From Candidatus Saccharimonadota bacterium (GTDB lineage: Bacteria > Patescibacteriota > Saccharimonadia > Saccharimonadales > Saccharimonadaceae), in assembly GCA_017511645.1 (NCBI GenBank), contig JAFWJH010000001.1, positions 1 through 64,000 on the forward strand: a stretch of 64,000 nucleotides of DNA. Direction: 5' to 3'. Both the position numbers and the translations under genes were made by a program. The notes under the pieces are model-generated. The model was not told the origin of the DNA and searched no databases. It was given only the letters and a program-made list of their open reading frames with translations. Below, in pieces: positions 31,961 through 40,675 of the stretch. Positions within the stretch are counted from its first letter, which is position 1. The number at the start of each line of letters is the position of its first letter.

Positions 31961-33296
31961 ACTCATACACTAAATACACTATACCAAGCCCCATTACTAA
32001 AAGTACCGCATATAATGCCACAAAAGACGATTTTTCCTCGTAATTTTCTGGCTCCAAACTGTATTCTGCCCCCTTATTTTCCTTAATCTTACGACACCGA
32101 TTCGTCTCTGGATTAAGATAGTATCCCTCTTTGCAAGTTTTTTCCGCCGTCGTCTTTATTTTGTTGCATCGCCCTGTCAAAATATTCAGATAATACCCTT
32201 CCTTACAAATCTTTTCCTTTATGCTAGCTATCTTTACACAATTCCCCGTCGCCTCGTTGATTGCTTTTCCGGCTTCACAAGTCCGGAACTCTTGATAATT
32301 ATTCGCCGTACCCGGCGTTGGCGCATAGGTCGTCCGCCAAATCTCACTGCCACTTTTATCATACCCAATCAATGCATAAGCCGTACCCTTACGCTGTCCA
32401 TTTGGGTAAACCAATTTATCCACTACTGCGCCATCTGTATCCACCAACTCTAACGTATTCGAATTAGTTGGATTCTTCGTTAGACTAAATCCTTCCGGAT
32501 AGTAGACAAAATATTCCTCCGGCCGCACGATACCATTCAAAGCATAATATTTATTCTTATATTTCAATTTACATCCGTCCAGCAGAATTTGCTCTGGCTT
32601 TGGATTATAAAACTCTATAAATTGTTCCGACCGCAATGTCTCGTAGTAACTCAAAATCTCCGAAAACTGTAGCCCCCTACACTGGCTCTCTATTGCACCA
32701 TAGCCCTCACCTTCTATCACTTCCACATAATAACTTTCTGAGTCATAATCTGGCTCATATTCCAACACATGTTCAAACTCCCCAGTCTCTAAGTTCCGCA
32801 CTAAAGTTGTCGGGTTAGCAGATTTAAACTCTTTATAGCAGCCGTCTTTACTCGTCCAACATACCTCATCTATCACCTCGCCACCCATCATAAGCTCGAT
32901 CCCCGCTTTAAACGCTAGCGTCTTAGTGTAATTCACGGCCGCCAGCTCACTCTCGGGCGAGCTGGCCAAGCGAAGGAGTAGAGTCTCGCCGATGAACCAA
33001 CTATCCTCGGGAAACTCTACTAACACAGTATAATTCCCGCTTGAATTAGTATAGCCTATAGTGGCTCCGGCGAGCGAAATCGAGGTGTCGGCATTTTTTC
33101 GGGCAATCTCTATCATTTCACCGACATTACTTTTGCCATCAACTGTATAGCCTGGATTAATGGCCTTGATGTATAGTTCGGGTATTTCGGCATTTATTTC
33201 TTCTGGTTCCGGTATTTCTTCTGCGTGGCAAAGTGGCGCCAAAACTCCCAAACTTACTCCACACACCACGCCCAAAAATATAATTAATTTTTTCAT
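31908..33296 (-). CDS. Membrane-anchored surface protein with lamin-tail domain and Cys repeats
   Basis: 462 residues from the ATG at 33296; a TTG two codons earlier is possible. Signal peptide about 1-26 (ending CHA). The region about 208-330 (LQFSEILSYYE, QFIEFYNPKPEQILLDGCKLKY, EEYFVYYP) matches a lamin-tail (LTD) domain, known in secreted bacterial proteins. Three Cys repeats of the type C-EG-YLNxxTxRCxKI follow, then a transmembrane helix (about 430-450) and a basic tail. Probably displayed on the cell surface; ligand unknown. The 3' end overlaps the kinase gene by 53 bp. Confidence 0.78.
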   Translation of the reverse strand: MKKLIIFLGVVCGVSLGVLAPLCHAEEIPEPEEINAEIPELYIKAINPGYTVDGKSNVGEMIEIARKNADTSISLAGATIGYTNSSGNYTVLVEFPEDSWFIGETLLLRLASSPESELAAVNYTKTLAFKAGIELMMGGEVIDEVCWTSKDGCYKEFKSANPTTLVRNLETGEFEHVLEYEPDYDSESYYVEVIEGEGYGAIESQCRGLQFSEILSYYETLRSEQFIEFYNPKPEQILLDGCKLKYKNKYYALNGIVRPEEYFVYYPEGFSLTKNPTNSNTLELVDTDGAVVDKLVYPNGQRKGTAYALIGYDKSGSEIWRTTYAPTPGTANNYQEFRTCEAGKAINEATGNCVKIASIKEKICKEGYYLNILTGRCNKIKTTAEKTCKEGYYLNPETNRCRKIKENKGAEYSLEPENYEEKSSFVALYAVLLVMGLGIVYLVYEFRHEIAKLWRKVCRRDR

Positions 33297-33356
33297 GCCC
33301 AAGTATCTAGCATGCTTAAACTAGAAAATCAACCCCCCTCGTGTTATAATTTAACC

Positions 33357-34064
33357 ATGAGCTTTTTTATCTCTTTGGGAATTGTGTTTCTGGCTATGCT
33401 TATCATGGCTTCTTTGCAGTTACAGCCCGGTGTTTTTGCGCTTTTTTATCATTACGCTCTTGGCAAATATTCCAAATCTCGCGCATCCGACATGGCTCTA
33501 CTTTTTATCCTTGGCGCCGAAGTTTCTGCCGCTTGTCTTTTCCTTTGCGCCTACTATATCGTCAATCTATTTTTCTTGTGCCAATTCCGGCCCGAGACTA
33601 GCTTTTTTGCTTGGTTTATCGTCGGTGTCTTGATCGCTCTCGCTTTTATGGGTTTTTTCTGCTATTTTCGGCCTGGCACTGGCACCAAATTATTCATCTC
33701 ACGAAAATGCGCCCGCGCTCTTGACGCCCACGCATTAAACGCCAAATCTCGTTCCGACGCTTTTACTCTTGGCGCACTCTCCGGCGTCTGTGAAATACCT
33801 TTTACCATGCCGCTTTATCTCATCACCTCAATGGAGATCATGGAAATGTCTGTGGAGTTTTTCCCTAGCCATCTTCTTACTATTTTGTATATTGTGGTGC
33901 CCACTCTGCCACTTTTCTTTATCCGCTGGAAATACCAAACCGGCCACAATCTCGCCAATATCGAACGCTCTCGCGTCAAAGACAAAGCCTTTACTCGTAT
34001 CATTCTATGTCTTAGCTACGTCGCTATCAGCGTATTATTTATTTATTTTAGGATACTCGCATGA
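33357..34064 (+). CDS. Polytopic membrane protein of unknown function
   Basis: 235 residues from the ATG at 33357, 6 nt after TATAAT (33345-33350). About six transmembrane helices, with a loop containing ARALDAHALNAKSRSDAF and the in-membrane motif LGALSGVCEIPFTMPLYL. No transporter signature recognised. It overlaps the next gene by 4 bases and probably forms an operon with it and the flavoprotein gene, hinting at a redox- or cofactor-linked membrane role (inference). Confidence 0.72.
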   Translation: MSFFISLGIVFLAMLIMASLQLQPGVFALFYHYALGKYSKSRASDMALLFILGAEVSAACLFLCAYYIVNLFFLCQFRPETSFFAWFIVGVLIALAFMGFFCYFRPGTGTKLFISRKCARALDAHALNAKSRSDAFTLGALSGVCEIPFTMPLYLITSMEIMEMSVEFFPSHLLTILYIVVPTLPLFFIRWKYQTGHNLANIERSRVKDKAFTRIILCLSYVAISVLFIYFRILA

Positions 34065-34303
34065 AAGATTCTCTCGATCTAAAAACCGTTATTAAAAACC
34101 TCAAAATCGACGCCCGCGGGCTCGGCATTCCTAGTGGCGCCGCCGAAGTCTTTATCGATAAATCCGTCCAAGCCGCTGAAAAATCCTTGAGATCCAAAAA
34201 AATCATCACCGAAAAAGATCTCAAAGTCGCTATCGCAAAAGAACTCAAAAAATATAACGCCGATTTCGCTTATGTTTACGAAAATCGTGATAAAATAATA
34301 TAA
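34061..34303 (+). CDS. Small ATP-cone-like protein
   Basis: 80 residues. The segment ARGLGIPSGAAEVFIDKSVQ, followed by KDLKVAIAKELKKYNADFAYVYENRDKII, resembles the C-terminal half of an ATP-cone domain (GIP...AEEI, ...A..Y..YRxR). The cone's VVKRDG strand is absent, so the match is only partial. It is embedded between a membrane protein and a flavoprotein gene with 4-bp and 1-bp junctions. A nucleotide-sensing role is inferred. Confidence 0.6.
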   Translation: MKDSLDLKTVIKNLKIDARGLGIPSGAAEVFIDKSVQAAEKSLRSKKIITEKDLKVAIAKELKKYNADFAYVYENRDKII

Positions 34304-34304
34304 A

Positions 34305-35678
34305 ATGGGTAGGAAATACGACTTTAATTATATAGTAATCGGTAGCGGCCCCGCCGGCTCGGCTGCTGCACTTACTCTCGCTAAAGCCAAAAAACGCGTT
34401 GCTCTCGTCGAAGGTAAATATTTTGGTGGTACCAATCTCAACACTCGCGATATCCCCTACGGCGTAGCTCTAGATTTTGCCCACACTTATCACAAAGTTT
34501 CACGTTTACCCGAGTTCAGTCATCAAGATCTTACCTTTAATTTTCCCACTATCGTCGCCCAGCAATTCAAAGCTATTATCGAGTCTGGCGGTGGCAACAA
34601 AAAACCCTACGAAGATGCTGGTATTATTTGCATCAATGGCTACGCTAATTTCCTCGACAACAACACTATCGCCATCGGCGAACACAAGTTTACCGCAGAA
34701 CATTTCATCATCGCTACCGGCGCTCACCTTAATACTTCCACCATCGCTGGCACCACCGCGGTTAATTACCTCACCCCCGACACGGCTCTCAAGATTCGTC
34801 GCCTGCCAAAGGCTGTTTTGGTTGTTGGTGGTGGCTCTACTGGCTGCGAAATCGCCGAATATTACGCCAAGCTCGGCGCCAAAACGCTCATCATGGAGCG
34901 CTCCGCCCGCTTACTTCCACGCGAAGATGCCGACGCGAGCCAAGCCCTTACTGACCATTTCACTAATGATCTTGGTATTATGGTATTGACTTCCTGTAAA
35001 GTCATCGCACTCGAACAAGACGATCTCTCCAAGCGCGTCATTTTCCAAAACAGTCGCACCGAAAAAATGGTTCGTGTCGACTGTATTGTCCTTGCCACCG
35101 GCAGTCAGCCGAATATCGACCTCGGCCTCGAAAATACCGACATCAAGTTTACCAAGACCGGCAGTATCAAGATCGACAAATATTTCACTACCTCCGCCAA
35201 AAATATCTACGCAGTCGGCGACGTCGTAAATGACGAATCTTCAACCGAACGTGCTAAATACGAAGGCAAACTTCTCGCAACTAATATCGTAAACAAAACC
35301 AAAAGCTCAATTAATTACAAAGGTTTTGCCCGCACCACTAATACTTGCCCTGCCATTGTCACTATCGGCCTTACCGAAGACGATCTAAAGCGCCAAAAAC
35401 GCAAATATAAAAAATCTGTTATCTATCTAAAAGACCTTCCCAGTGGCAAAATTAACAGCACTTACTATGGTTTTGTTAAGCTTATTGCCGATCGCAACAA
35501 TCACATCATTGGCGGTTGCATCATCGCACCGTACGCCCAAGCTATGGCCGGCGAGTTGGCCCTTACCGTACGTCACAACCTCACCGCTCTAGAGTTAGCC
35601 AGTACTCCTCATATCGCTAATGATTTTAATTACGCCATTCAGCTTGCTGCCAGAAAACTAATTGCCAAGAAAAAATAA
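34305..35678 (+). CDS. FAD/NAD(P)-dependent oxidoreductase lacking the redox-active cysteine pair
   Basis: 457 residues with the fold of dihydrolipoamide dehydrogenase/mercuric reductase: FAD motif GSGPAGSAA (13-21), NAD(P) motif VVGGGSTGCEIAE (about 173-185), NIYAVGDVV near 300 and a C-terminal dimerisation domain. The active-site GGTCxNxGCxP is GGTNLNTRDIP (41-51), so both cysteines are lost. The C-terminal HPTxSE motif is also absent (STPHIANDF). It cannot act as a normal disulfide reductase; an NAD(P)H oxidase, transhydrogenase or quinone role is possible. Last gene of a three-gene operon. Confidence 0.87.
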   Translation: MGRKYDFNYIVIGSGPAGSAAALTLAKAKKRVALVEGKYFGGTNLNTRDIPYGVALDFAHTYHKVSRLPEFSHQDLTFNFPTIVAQQFKAIIESGGGNKKPYEDAGIICINGYANFLDNNTIAIGEHKFTAEHFIIATGAHLNTSTIAGTTAVNYLTPDTALKIRRLPKAVLVVGGGSTGCEIAEYYAKLGAKTLIMERSARLLPREDADASQALTDHFTNDLGIMVLTSCKVIALEQDDLSKRVIFQNSRTEKMVRVDCIVLATGSQPNIDLGLENTDIKFTKTGSIKIDKYFTTSAKNIYAVGDVVNDESSTERAKYEGKLLATNIVNKTKSSINYKGFARTTNTCPAIVTIGLTEDDLKRQKRKYKKSVIYLKDLPSGKINSTYYGFVKLIADRNNHIIGGCIIAPYAQAMAGELALTVRHNLTALELASTPHIANDFNYAIQLAARKLIAKKK

Positions 35679-35690
35679 TCAGCCCTAGAT

Positions 35691-35722
35691 TCAGCCTGAG
35701 TTAGGGGGGTAACTCAAGCTGA
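35691..35722 (+). terminator. Hairpin, probable terminator of the flavoprotein operon
   Basis: TCAGC-C-TGAGTTA (35691-35703) pairs with TAACTCA-A-GCTGA (35710-35722). An outer AATAATCAG/CTGATTATT pair can close it. Only a weak T-rich stretch follows, so termination is likely but not certain. Confidence 0.6.
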
Positions 35723-35752
35723 ACTTAAAACTGATTATTAATTTATTCCTTG

Positions 35753-35829
35753 TGGTTGCGGGGGCTGGATTTGAACCAGCGACCTTTTGGTTATGAGCCA
35801 AACGAGCTACCAGGCTGCTCTACCCCGCG
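35753..35829 (-). tRNA. Initiator tRNA-fMet(CAU)
   Basis: The acceptor CGCGGGG with CCCCGCA leaves a C1-A72 mismatch, the mark of bacterial initiator tRNA. The D-arm AGCAGCCTGGTAGCTCGT also fits, the loop CTCATAA gives CAT, and CCA is encoded. The anticodon stem is TTTGG/CCAAA, so one of the three usual G-C pairs is a T-A pair. Confidence 0.93.
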
Positions 35830-35901
35830 GCATCCAAAATACTGGGAACACCGTACATTATAGCGCACTTTGAAGAAATTGTCAAGCTTATTTACCAAGC
35901 T

Positions 35902-37230
35902 CTAGTCAGCTAACTTTTCTTTACAAAGTCCCTTCGGCCCAGTGGCATCGCCAAAATTCCACTCACAAGTTGGCATCTCATTTTTCTCAATCAACGAACC
36001 ATTACTATCATTCCCTAACACCTGTATCGCATATAACGGATACGGGAACCCCACTTCACCGGGCTGTAATCTAGTCTCCACCCTACGATATAAATCATTT
36101 GCTCGCCCTGTAGAATCTATCTTAACCTGCACACCATCCAATATAGCCTGATCACCATAATTAACCGTCTCACCAGTATCTAAAGTTACTGCTTCTTTAC
36201 ACTCGGAATCGCATAAAAACTCCAACGAAAAATGCGTGCTTGGCCCACCATATGGCAAAGTTATCGCAAAGATAAACGTCTCCTCACTCCTATTGCCCCC
36301 TACTGGGTCTGGTATTCCTATCTCTGCCGAACAAGCAAAATCATTTCCTTCTTTATTACAATACACTGCATAAGGCAAATTTTTGACTGTCTTATCATTA
36401 GATTTCAAGAAACCATTAGTATCAATAGTATTTTTAGTTCCATTCCAACTTACATTATATTTGCCACCTGCGGCTTCAAGATCGTCCTGGTCCGTAGGCA
36501 CCAAATACACCGTCCCCCGATCTGTTTGATTATCTTTCGTCACATCAAAATTATTTAATTTAAAAGTCTCACTAGTTTGCACCATCCCTACCGAAATTAC
36601 CGCTGGTTTTACTATCTGGTCACCAAATATGCCATCACTACCAAAGTCTTCGTACTGGAACTCATTCTGGCTCCCATCGTCATCCGAATGCCAACTCACT
36701 CTTACTTTTTTTATAGCCTTCGTACTTACACCATCAGCAAACTTCACCCGCACTGTATAAGCCGGGTTGTTTTCTGTAATATACCCTAGCACGTCCTTTG
36801 TCCTATTCGTCATCGTCACACAAGTATAATACTGCTGCATATTATTCGCAGCCGTCTCTTGTACTAATACTCCTTCATTCTCAGAAATTCCTCTCCCAAG
36901 TGTCTTTGCCACCATATCACATTCATTAGTTCCTTCTGGCATTTCTCCTTTTTCTACCCATTTTATTAATTCATCACAAGAAAAACCCACACCGGAATAC
37001 GTCGCCCCATTCTTGCAATTTTGGTAATTATAATAAGCCAATTTCGCATCTTCTATCCCCGCCAGCGCCGAATCATAGGCTGACTGCGCCAAATCATCGT
37101 TTGATGTACGCGTCACTTCCGAGATAATTACCGCCGCAAAACTCGCCGCAATAATTACCAGTATCAACGTTGATATCGCCACAATATAAAACGACGCCGC
37201 ACCCTTTTTAAACTTCTTCACTTTCCCCAT
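35902..37230 (-). CDS. PilX/PilW-like pilus-assembly protein
   Basis: 442 residues from the ATG at 37230; GGAGGATAAA precedes it and the previous stop is at 37232. The N-terminus KKFKKGAASFYIVAISTLILVIIAASFAAV is a basic head plus one membrane helix, followed by the helical segment AQSAYDSALAGIEDAKLAYYNY, as in PilX-like minor pilins. The rest is a large beta-rich extracellular domain with several Cys. It follows two prepilin genes in the same direction. Probably a minor pilin or pilus-tip component (inference). Confidence 0.75.
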   Translation of the reverse strand: MGKVKKFKKGAASFYIVAISTLILVIIAASFAAVIISEVTRTSNDDLAQSAYDSALAGIEDAKLAYYNYQNCKNGATYSGVGFSCDELIKWVEKGEMPEGTNECDMVAKTLGRGISENEGVLVQETAANNMQQYYTCVTMTNRTKDVLGYITENNPAYTVRVKFADGVSTKAIKKVRVSWHSDDDGSQNEFQYEDFGSDGIFGDQIVKPAVISVGMVQTSETFKLNNFDVTKDNQTDRGTVYLVPTDQDDLEAAGGKYNVSWNGTKNTIDTNGFLKSNDKTVKNLPYAVYCNKEGNDFACSAEIGIPDPVGGNRSEETFIFAITLPYGGPSTHFSLEFLCDSECKEAVTLDTGETVNYGDQAILDGVQVKIDSTGRANDLYRRVETRLQPGEVGFPYPLYAIQVLGNDSNGSLIEKNEMPTCEWNFGDATGPKGLCKEKLAD

Positions 37231-37231
37231 T

Positions 37232-38110
37232 TTATCCTCCAGTTGCCTGAACAGCAAAATTAAATTTGTTTATCGCACAATAATCAAAATTACTATTATA
37301 TTCTGTCGGCGTCTTGCAAAAGTTCCCTGTAGACATCACATTAATACCACCTTGCACCGTACCCAAAATAAATGATATCGAATAAAATAACGAATTACCT
37401 AACGAATTTGCTGCTGGCGATGCCACTCCCAGATCATATAACGCCAAAGAATTAGCAATATCATTTGCTAATATCACCTCTGGATCTTCACCTACATTTC
37501 CATAACTACTAATATCTATTACGCCGCCGTCAATATCAGCCTGTCCATAATTAACGTCAATCGCAACCTTGCATACCGCCCTTTGTTGGTCTCTCACCTT
37601 CAACAACCTAAAATCATCTGCCGAAGCGTCATCCCCATCTTTATTTTTATATTTAAGTGTAGCTCTGTTTATCCCGCCCATATTATATTCTTCAGAATAA
37701 AAATATCCCGAGTTCCAGATATATGAATAGGCTCCCGTACAAAACGCCCCGTATACCGGCACATCCCTCATCTCGCCTACATCCGCCTTCCGGTTAAACA
37801 CCACAAACCTTTGTGCACCATCCCCCTCGCAAGCACTCTTCGCATCAATTTTTTCACTACTACTACCACTATAATTATTCAAACATTCCCCCACTACTGC
37901 CTTTGATGGTGAACTCTGCACCGCCACCCTAATATCATCCACCAGGTCCATCCCCACGGTATTCACCTGGTTCAGTGTTAAACCCCGCCGATATGTAGAG
38001 ATCGCATCATTCGTAATCAAAGCTACCGTGATCGAAAGTATCGAAATAAACGCTATCGACAACGACAACTCCACCAAGGTAAATCCTTTTCTGCTTTCGA
38101 CCTCCCACAT
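37232..38110 (-). CDS. Type IV prepilin-like protein
   Basis: 292 residues from the ATG at 38110; the in-frame ATG at 38119 lies in the -10 box (38123-38118), so the downstream start is preferred. The class III signal RKGFTLVELSLSIAFISIL has Gly at -1, Phe +1 and Glu +5, cut by a prepilin peptidase. A Cys-containing C-terminal domain follows. Predicted leaderless. Second of three clustered pilin-type genes. Confidence 0.88.
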   Translation of the reverse strand: MWEVESRKGFTLVELSLSIAFISILSITVALITNDAISTYRRGLTLNQVNTVGMDLVDDIRVAVQSSPSKAVVGECLNNYSGSSSEKIDAKSACEGDGAQRFVVFNRKADVGEMRDVPVYGAFCTGAYSYIWNSGYFYSEEYNMGGINRATLKYKNKDGDDASADDFRLLKVRDQQRAVCKVAIDVNYGQADIDGGVIDISSYGNVGEDPEVILANDIANSLALYDLGVASPAANSLGNSLFYSISFILGTVQGGINVMSTGNFCKTPTEYNSNFDYCAINKFNFAVQATGG

Positions 38111-38134
38111 ATTCTTCATTATACCATAACCTCT

Positions 38135-38944
38135 TTAGTCCCCACACCTACTATCATCATCCGATATCATTTCGATTCCCGAAGCATTTCTCGCATTTTT
38201 GATTATCCGTATATCACGCCTTAGCGTACTTTTATCCACACCATTTGGGTTCACGCAAAAATCCACATCTTCCTGCCTAAAACTATCGTCAGTCAAACGA
38301 TTCATTTCTACGCCATCTTTCGTATACAAAAATGGGTTCTTGCCGGCGGCAATAGCTTTATCTACATCTATAGCATCGTTATCAACCGTTTCTAGGCTAT
38401 ATTCATACTTATATATATATGTGTACACCGTACCGGTATTTGGACTCCTAACGATCAAAAGTGCGCCAGTAAACAATCGATAGCCCTTATCTTCACCCTC
38501 CGACTCATTCCACGAAGCAGTATCCTGGATCTGCGACGCCCAACGCGGCGTATAATTTTCTACAAATCCTACCGGCTTACTATCCATCACCACATTGGCA
38601 TCTAAGTCAGCTAATTTCTTCAGTACATTCCCCTCGCTAGCATTACCAATCCTTCCTATCACATTATAAGAAGTAATCGCATTACCTCCCTCATCATTTC
38701 TATTAAAAGTCACCAACTTCCCATAGATCGCCCAGCCAGATCTACCTGTACTCTCACTCTGCACATTTGTCACCTGCGAATATATCGTTCTTAAAAATTC
38801 TACATAATTTTGCACCGCATCATTATAGCGCTGCTGAAAAATCGAGTTTTGTGTTCCCACTGCCACTCCCACAAACACTGCCGCCGTAATCACTAAGAAA
38901 AGCGAAACTTCTATCAAAGTAAACCCACACCGAACTCTTTTCAT
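38135..38944 (-). CDS. Type IV prepilin-like protein
   Basis: 269 residues. Short leader MKRVRCG followed by FTLIEVSLFLVITAAVFVGV, the prepilin cleavage and assembly helix with Glu at +5. The globular part is beta-rich with two cysteines near the end. Minus-strand TATAAT (38956-38951) lies 6 nt before the ATG. It starts the local set of pilus genes; a PilB-type ATPase is 6 kb away at 44870. Confidence 0.88.
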   Translation of the reverse strand: MKRVRCGFTLIEVSLFLVITAAVFVGVAVGTQNSIFQQRYNDAVQNYVEFLRTIYSQVTNVQSESTGRSGWAIYGKLVTFNRNDEGGNAITSYNVIGRIGNASEGNVLKKLADLDANVVMDSKPVGFVENYTPRWASQIQDTASWNESEGEDKGYRLFTGALLIVRSPNTGTVYTYIYKYEYSLETVDNDAIDVDKAIAAGKNPFLYTKDGVEMNRLTDDSFRQEDVDFCVNPNGVDKSTLRRDIRIIKNARNASGIEMISDDDSRCGD

Positions 38945-38981
38945 AACTTAATTATACCATAAACATTTTACTTTAAGCACA

Positions 38982-39407
38982 TCAATAATTCGGAAATAAA
39001 TACAACATCCATTTTTCAAAGTTCGAATACTCCTTATCTACCATTCTCACGTTTTCTTTCTTGTATTTATTCTCTGCCACTTCCGAGTTTTTCGGCAACA
39101 CCACCATATTTTCCCCACTCAGTTTCTTATCTAATAATTTCCGCGCCATTAATTCTTGGTACTCTTCTGTTTTATAATATTCATTTTCAAGCTCTGCTGC
39201 CTCCACTTCGATATTTAAAAGCTCGAGCTCCTTTTTCTCAGTAATCAAAGTTTCCGCTAACCCCCAGTTCCTAGACATCGCAGCAATAGATTGATATGTC
39301 CACACCAAACATAACGTAACCGCTAGTACCAACACCACATTTTCGATCGTAAAAAAATCTCGTTTCAGCCTAAACTTCGTGCGCCTGAGATTATCCTTTA
39401 CGCTCAT
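38982..39407 (-). CDS. FtsB/DivIC-like septum formation protein
   Basis: 141 residues from the ATG at 39407, 7 nt after TATAAT; the earlier in-frame start overlaps that box. One transmembrane helix (about residues 22-42) is followed by a coiled coil (ETLITEKKELELLNIEVEAAELENEYYKTEEY), the layout of FtsB/DivIC, which link FtsL and FtsQ in the divisome. Sequence identity is low in this family, so the call rests on topology. Confidence 0.68.
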   Translation of the reverse strand: MSVKDNLRRTKFRLKRDFFTIENVVLVLAVTLCLVWTYQSIAAMSRNWGLAETLITEKKELELLNIEVEAAELENEYYKTEEYQELMARKLLDKKLSGENMVVLPKNSEVAENKYKKENVRMVDKEYSNFEKWMLYLFPNY

Positions 39408-39445
39408 GCTTATCATTATAGCATTTTGTGATAAAATAAAGTAGC

Positions 39446-39522
39446 GGGGGTATAGCTCAGTTGGTCAGAGCATGCGTCTTATACACGCAGTGTCCTAGGT
39501 TCGAGTCCTAGTACCCCCACCA
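39446..39522 (+). tRNA. tRNA-Ile(UAU)
   Basis: Acceptor GGGGGTA (39446-39452) with TACCCCC (39512-39518), anticodon stem TGCGT/ACGCA, and loop CTTATAC, giving the anticodon TAT at 39480-39482. CCA is encoded. The anticodon reads AUA directly, instead of the lysidine-modified CAU that most bacteria use. Confidence 0.92.
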
Positions 39523-39534
39523 AATAAAGCCAAT

Positions 39535-39562
39535 AAAATATACCGCTTTCGCGGTATATTTT
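39535..39562. terminator. Bidirectional terminator after tRNA-Ile and the 67-residue protein gene
   Basis: AAAATATACCGC (39535-39546), TTTC loop, GCGGTATATTTT (39551-39562), with T-runs on both strands. Confidence 0.85.
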
Positions 39563-39588
39563 TCGCACCTAATTAACTCGCGCGCCGA

Positions 39589-39792
39589 TTATTTTTTCTT
39601 GAGAGTCAAGAAACCGTTGCGAGGATTTTCAACAACCATACGGTCTGCTGGGAGATCGCAAGGCGTACCTTTACCACCATTCTCTTCCTTTGTGAAGAAA
39701 TAAATAGTTTGAGGTTTGCCACCACGAAGAGTTACTTCAGATTTGTGAAGGTAGTACTTTACTCCCTTGCCATTGGTATGTTCGTAAGCCAT
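39589..39792 (-). CDS. Small conserved-looking protein of unknown function
   Basis: 67 residues beginning MAYEHTNGKGVKYYLHKSEV, with a basic end (GFLTLKKK). Beta-strand-rich and soluble. It has a strong promoter (TTGACA-17-TAAGAT), an AAGGAGGAAG ribosome site and a terminator, so it is probably well expressed despite its size. Function not recognised. Confidence 0.78.
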   Translation of the reverse strand: MAYEHTNGKGVKYYLHKSEVTLRGGKPQTIYFFTKEENGGKGTPCDLPADRMVVENPRNGFLTLKKK

Positions 39793-39823
39793 TTAAGCTT
39801 CCTCCTTAAGTTAATATATCCTT

Positions 39824-39852
39824 ATCTTATGACCCCGTAGACTAATTGTCAA
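39824..39852 (-). promoter_or_regulatory. Promoter of the 67-residue protein gene
   Basis: Minus strand TTGACA (39852-39847), 17-bp spacer, TAAGAT (39829-39824); the leader ends in AAGGAGGAAG. Confidence 0.7.
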
Positions 39853-39880
39853 GAGGGTTTCCCTGAAAATATTCAAAAAA

Positions 39881-40555
39881 TCATACAAACAACAGAGATA
39901 ACCTCAAGAAGACCCAAACTATCCCTCTAATAAAAATTACAACAATTATAATCAGCGTAATTAGCAGTATCAACCCTGTAAACGTTGGCGCCCATAATGG
40001 CGAAGCGTAATTCTTACGATATAGTTCAGTAGATGGCAAACTCGCTGCTATCGTATCATTTATTTCATCTGCCGCTGGATATTTTTGAATCTCACCCACC
40101 ATACAATTAATATAATTCGCATCATTCCAACTCCAACCATTCGCAATCGCCTGCGGCCGGCACACCTCCGAAGCCATCTGATATACATTGCCATTCGGGT
40201 TACTATCATTAGTGATCGCTTTCTCCGCCTCTTCGAGCGCCTTATTCGCTGCTCGAATATACTGATGTTCTAGATAAAACGGCCCCGTCCCAAAGGTCAC
40301 CTCCTGCTCACCATTATTATCCACCACATTAATTACAATATTCGAAAACACAAAGTTTTTTAGCTCTTCAAGGTTCCTTGCTACCGCTTCATCGTCTTCA
40401 TTCTTATCCGCTTCTAGCACCGCATCTCGAAGCTCTGTCATCCTTACGTGATCTATCCGAAGCAAAGTCGCATCCACAAAAAGCAACGGCAATAACACCA
40501 GCAATAGTTTCCAAGTTTTCACTTTATGAAGTTTCAGGCGCCCACGCTTTTTCAT
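39881..40555 (-). CDS. Membrane protein with two transmembrane helices
   Basis: 224 residues from the ATG at 40555, 7 nt after TATAAT (40568-40563); the earlier in-frame ATG lies inside that box. One helix is near residues 15-32 and one near 190-215, with an extracytoplasmic domain of about 150 residues between them that contains two Cys and a helical AANKALEEAEKAI segment. No family recognised. Confidence 0.7.
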   Translation of the reverse strand: MKKRGRLKLHKVKTWKLLLVLLPLLFVDATLLRIDHVRMTELRDAVLEADKNEDDEAVARNLEELKNFVFSNIVINVVDNNGEQEVTFGTGPFYLEHQYIRAANKALEEAEKAITNDSNPNGNVYQMASEVCRPQAIANGWSWNDANYINCMVGEIQKYPAADEINDTIAASLPSTELYRKNYASPLWAPTFTGLILLITLIIIVVIFIRGIVWVFLRLSLLFV

Positions 40556-40579
40556 ATTACCCATTATAACATTTTATGC

Positions 40580-40608
40580 TTGCAAGTTTTAAAAACCTTT
40601 GCTAGAAT
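40580..40608 (+). promoter_or_regulatory. Promoter of the 28-residue peptide gene
   Basis: TTGCAA (40580-40585), 17-bp spacer, TAGAAT (40603-40608) with TGC in front. The leader contains CGCTC/GAGCG complementary segments and an AAGGAG ribosome site. Confidence 0.65.
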
Positions 40609-40675
40609 AAGTTCTATCGCTCGCTAATTTCTAGTCGGTCGTAAGAGCGAGAATATTAAGGAGATAATTCGATAC

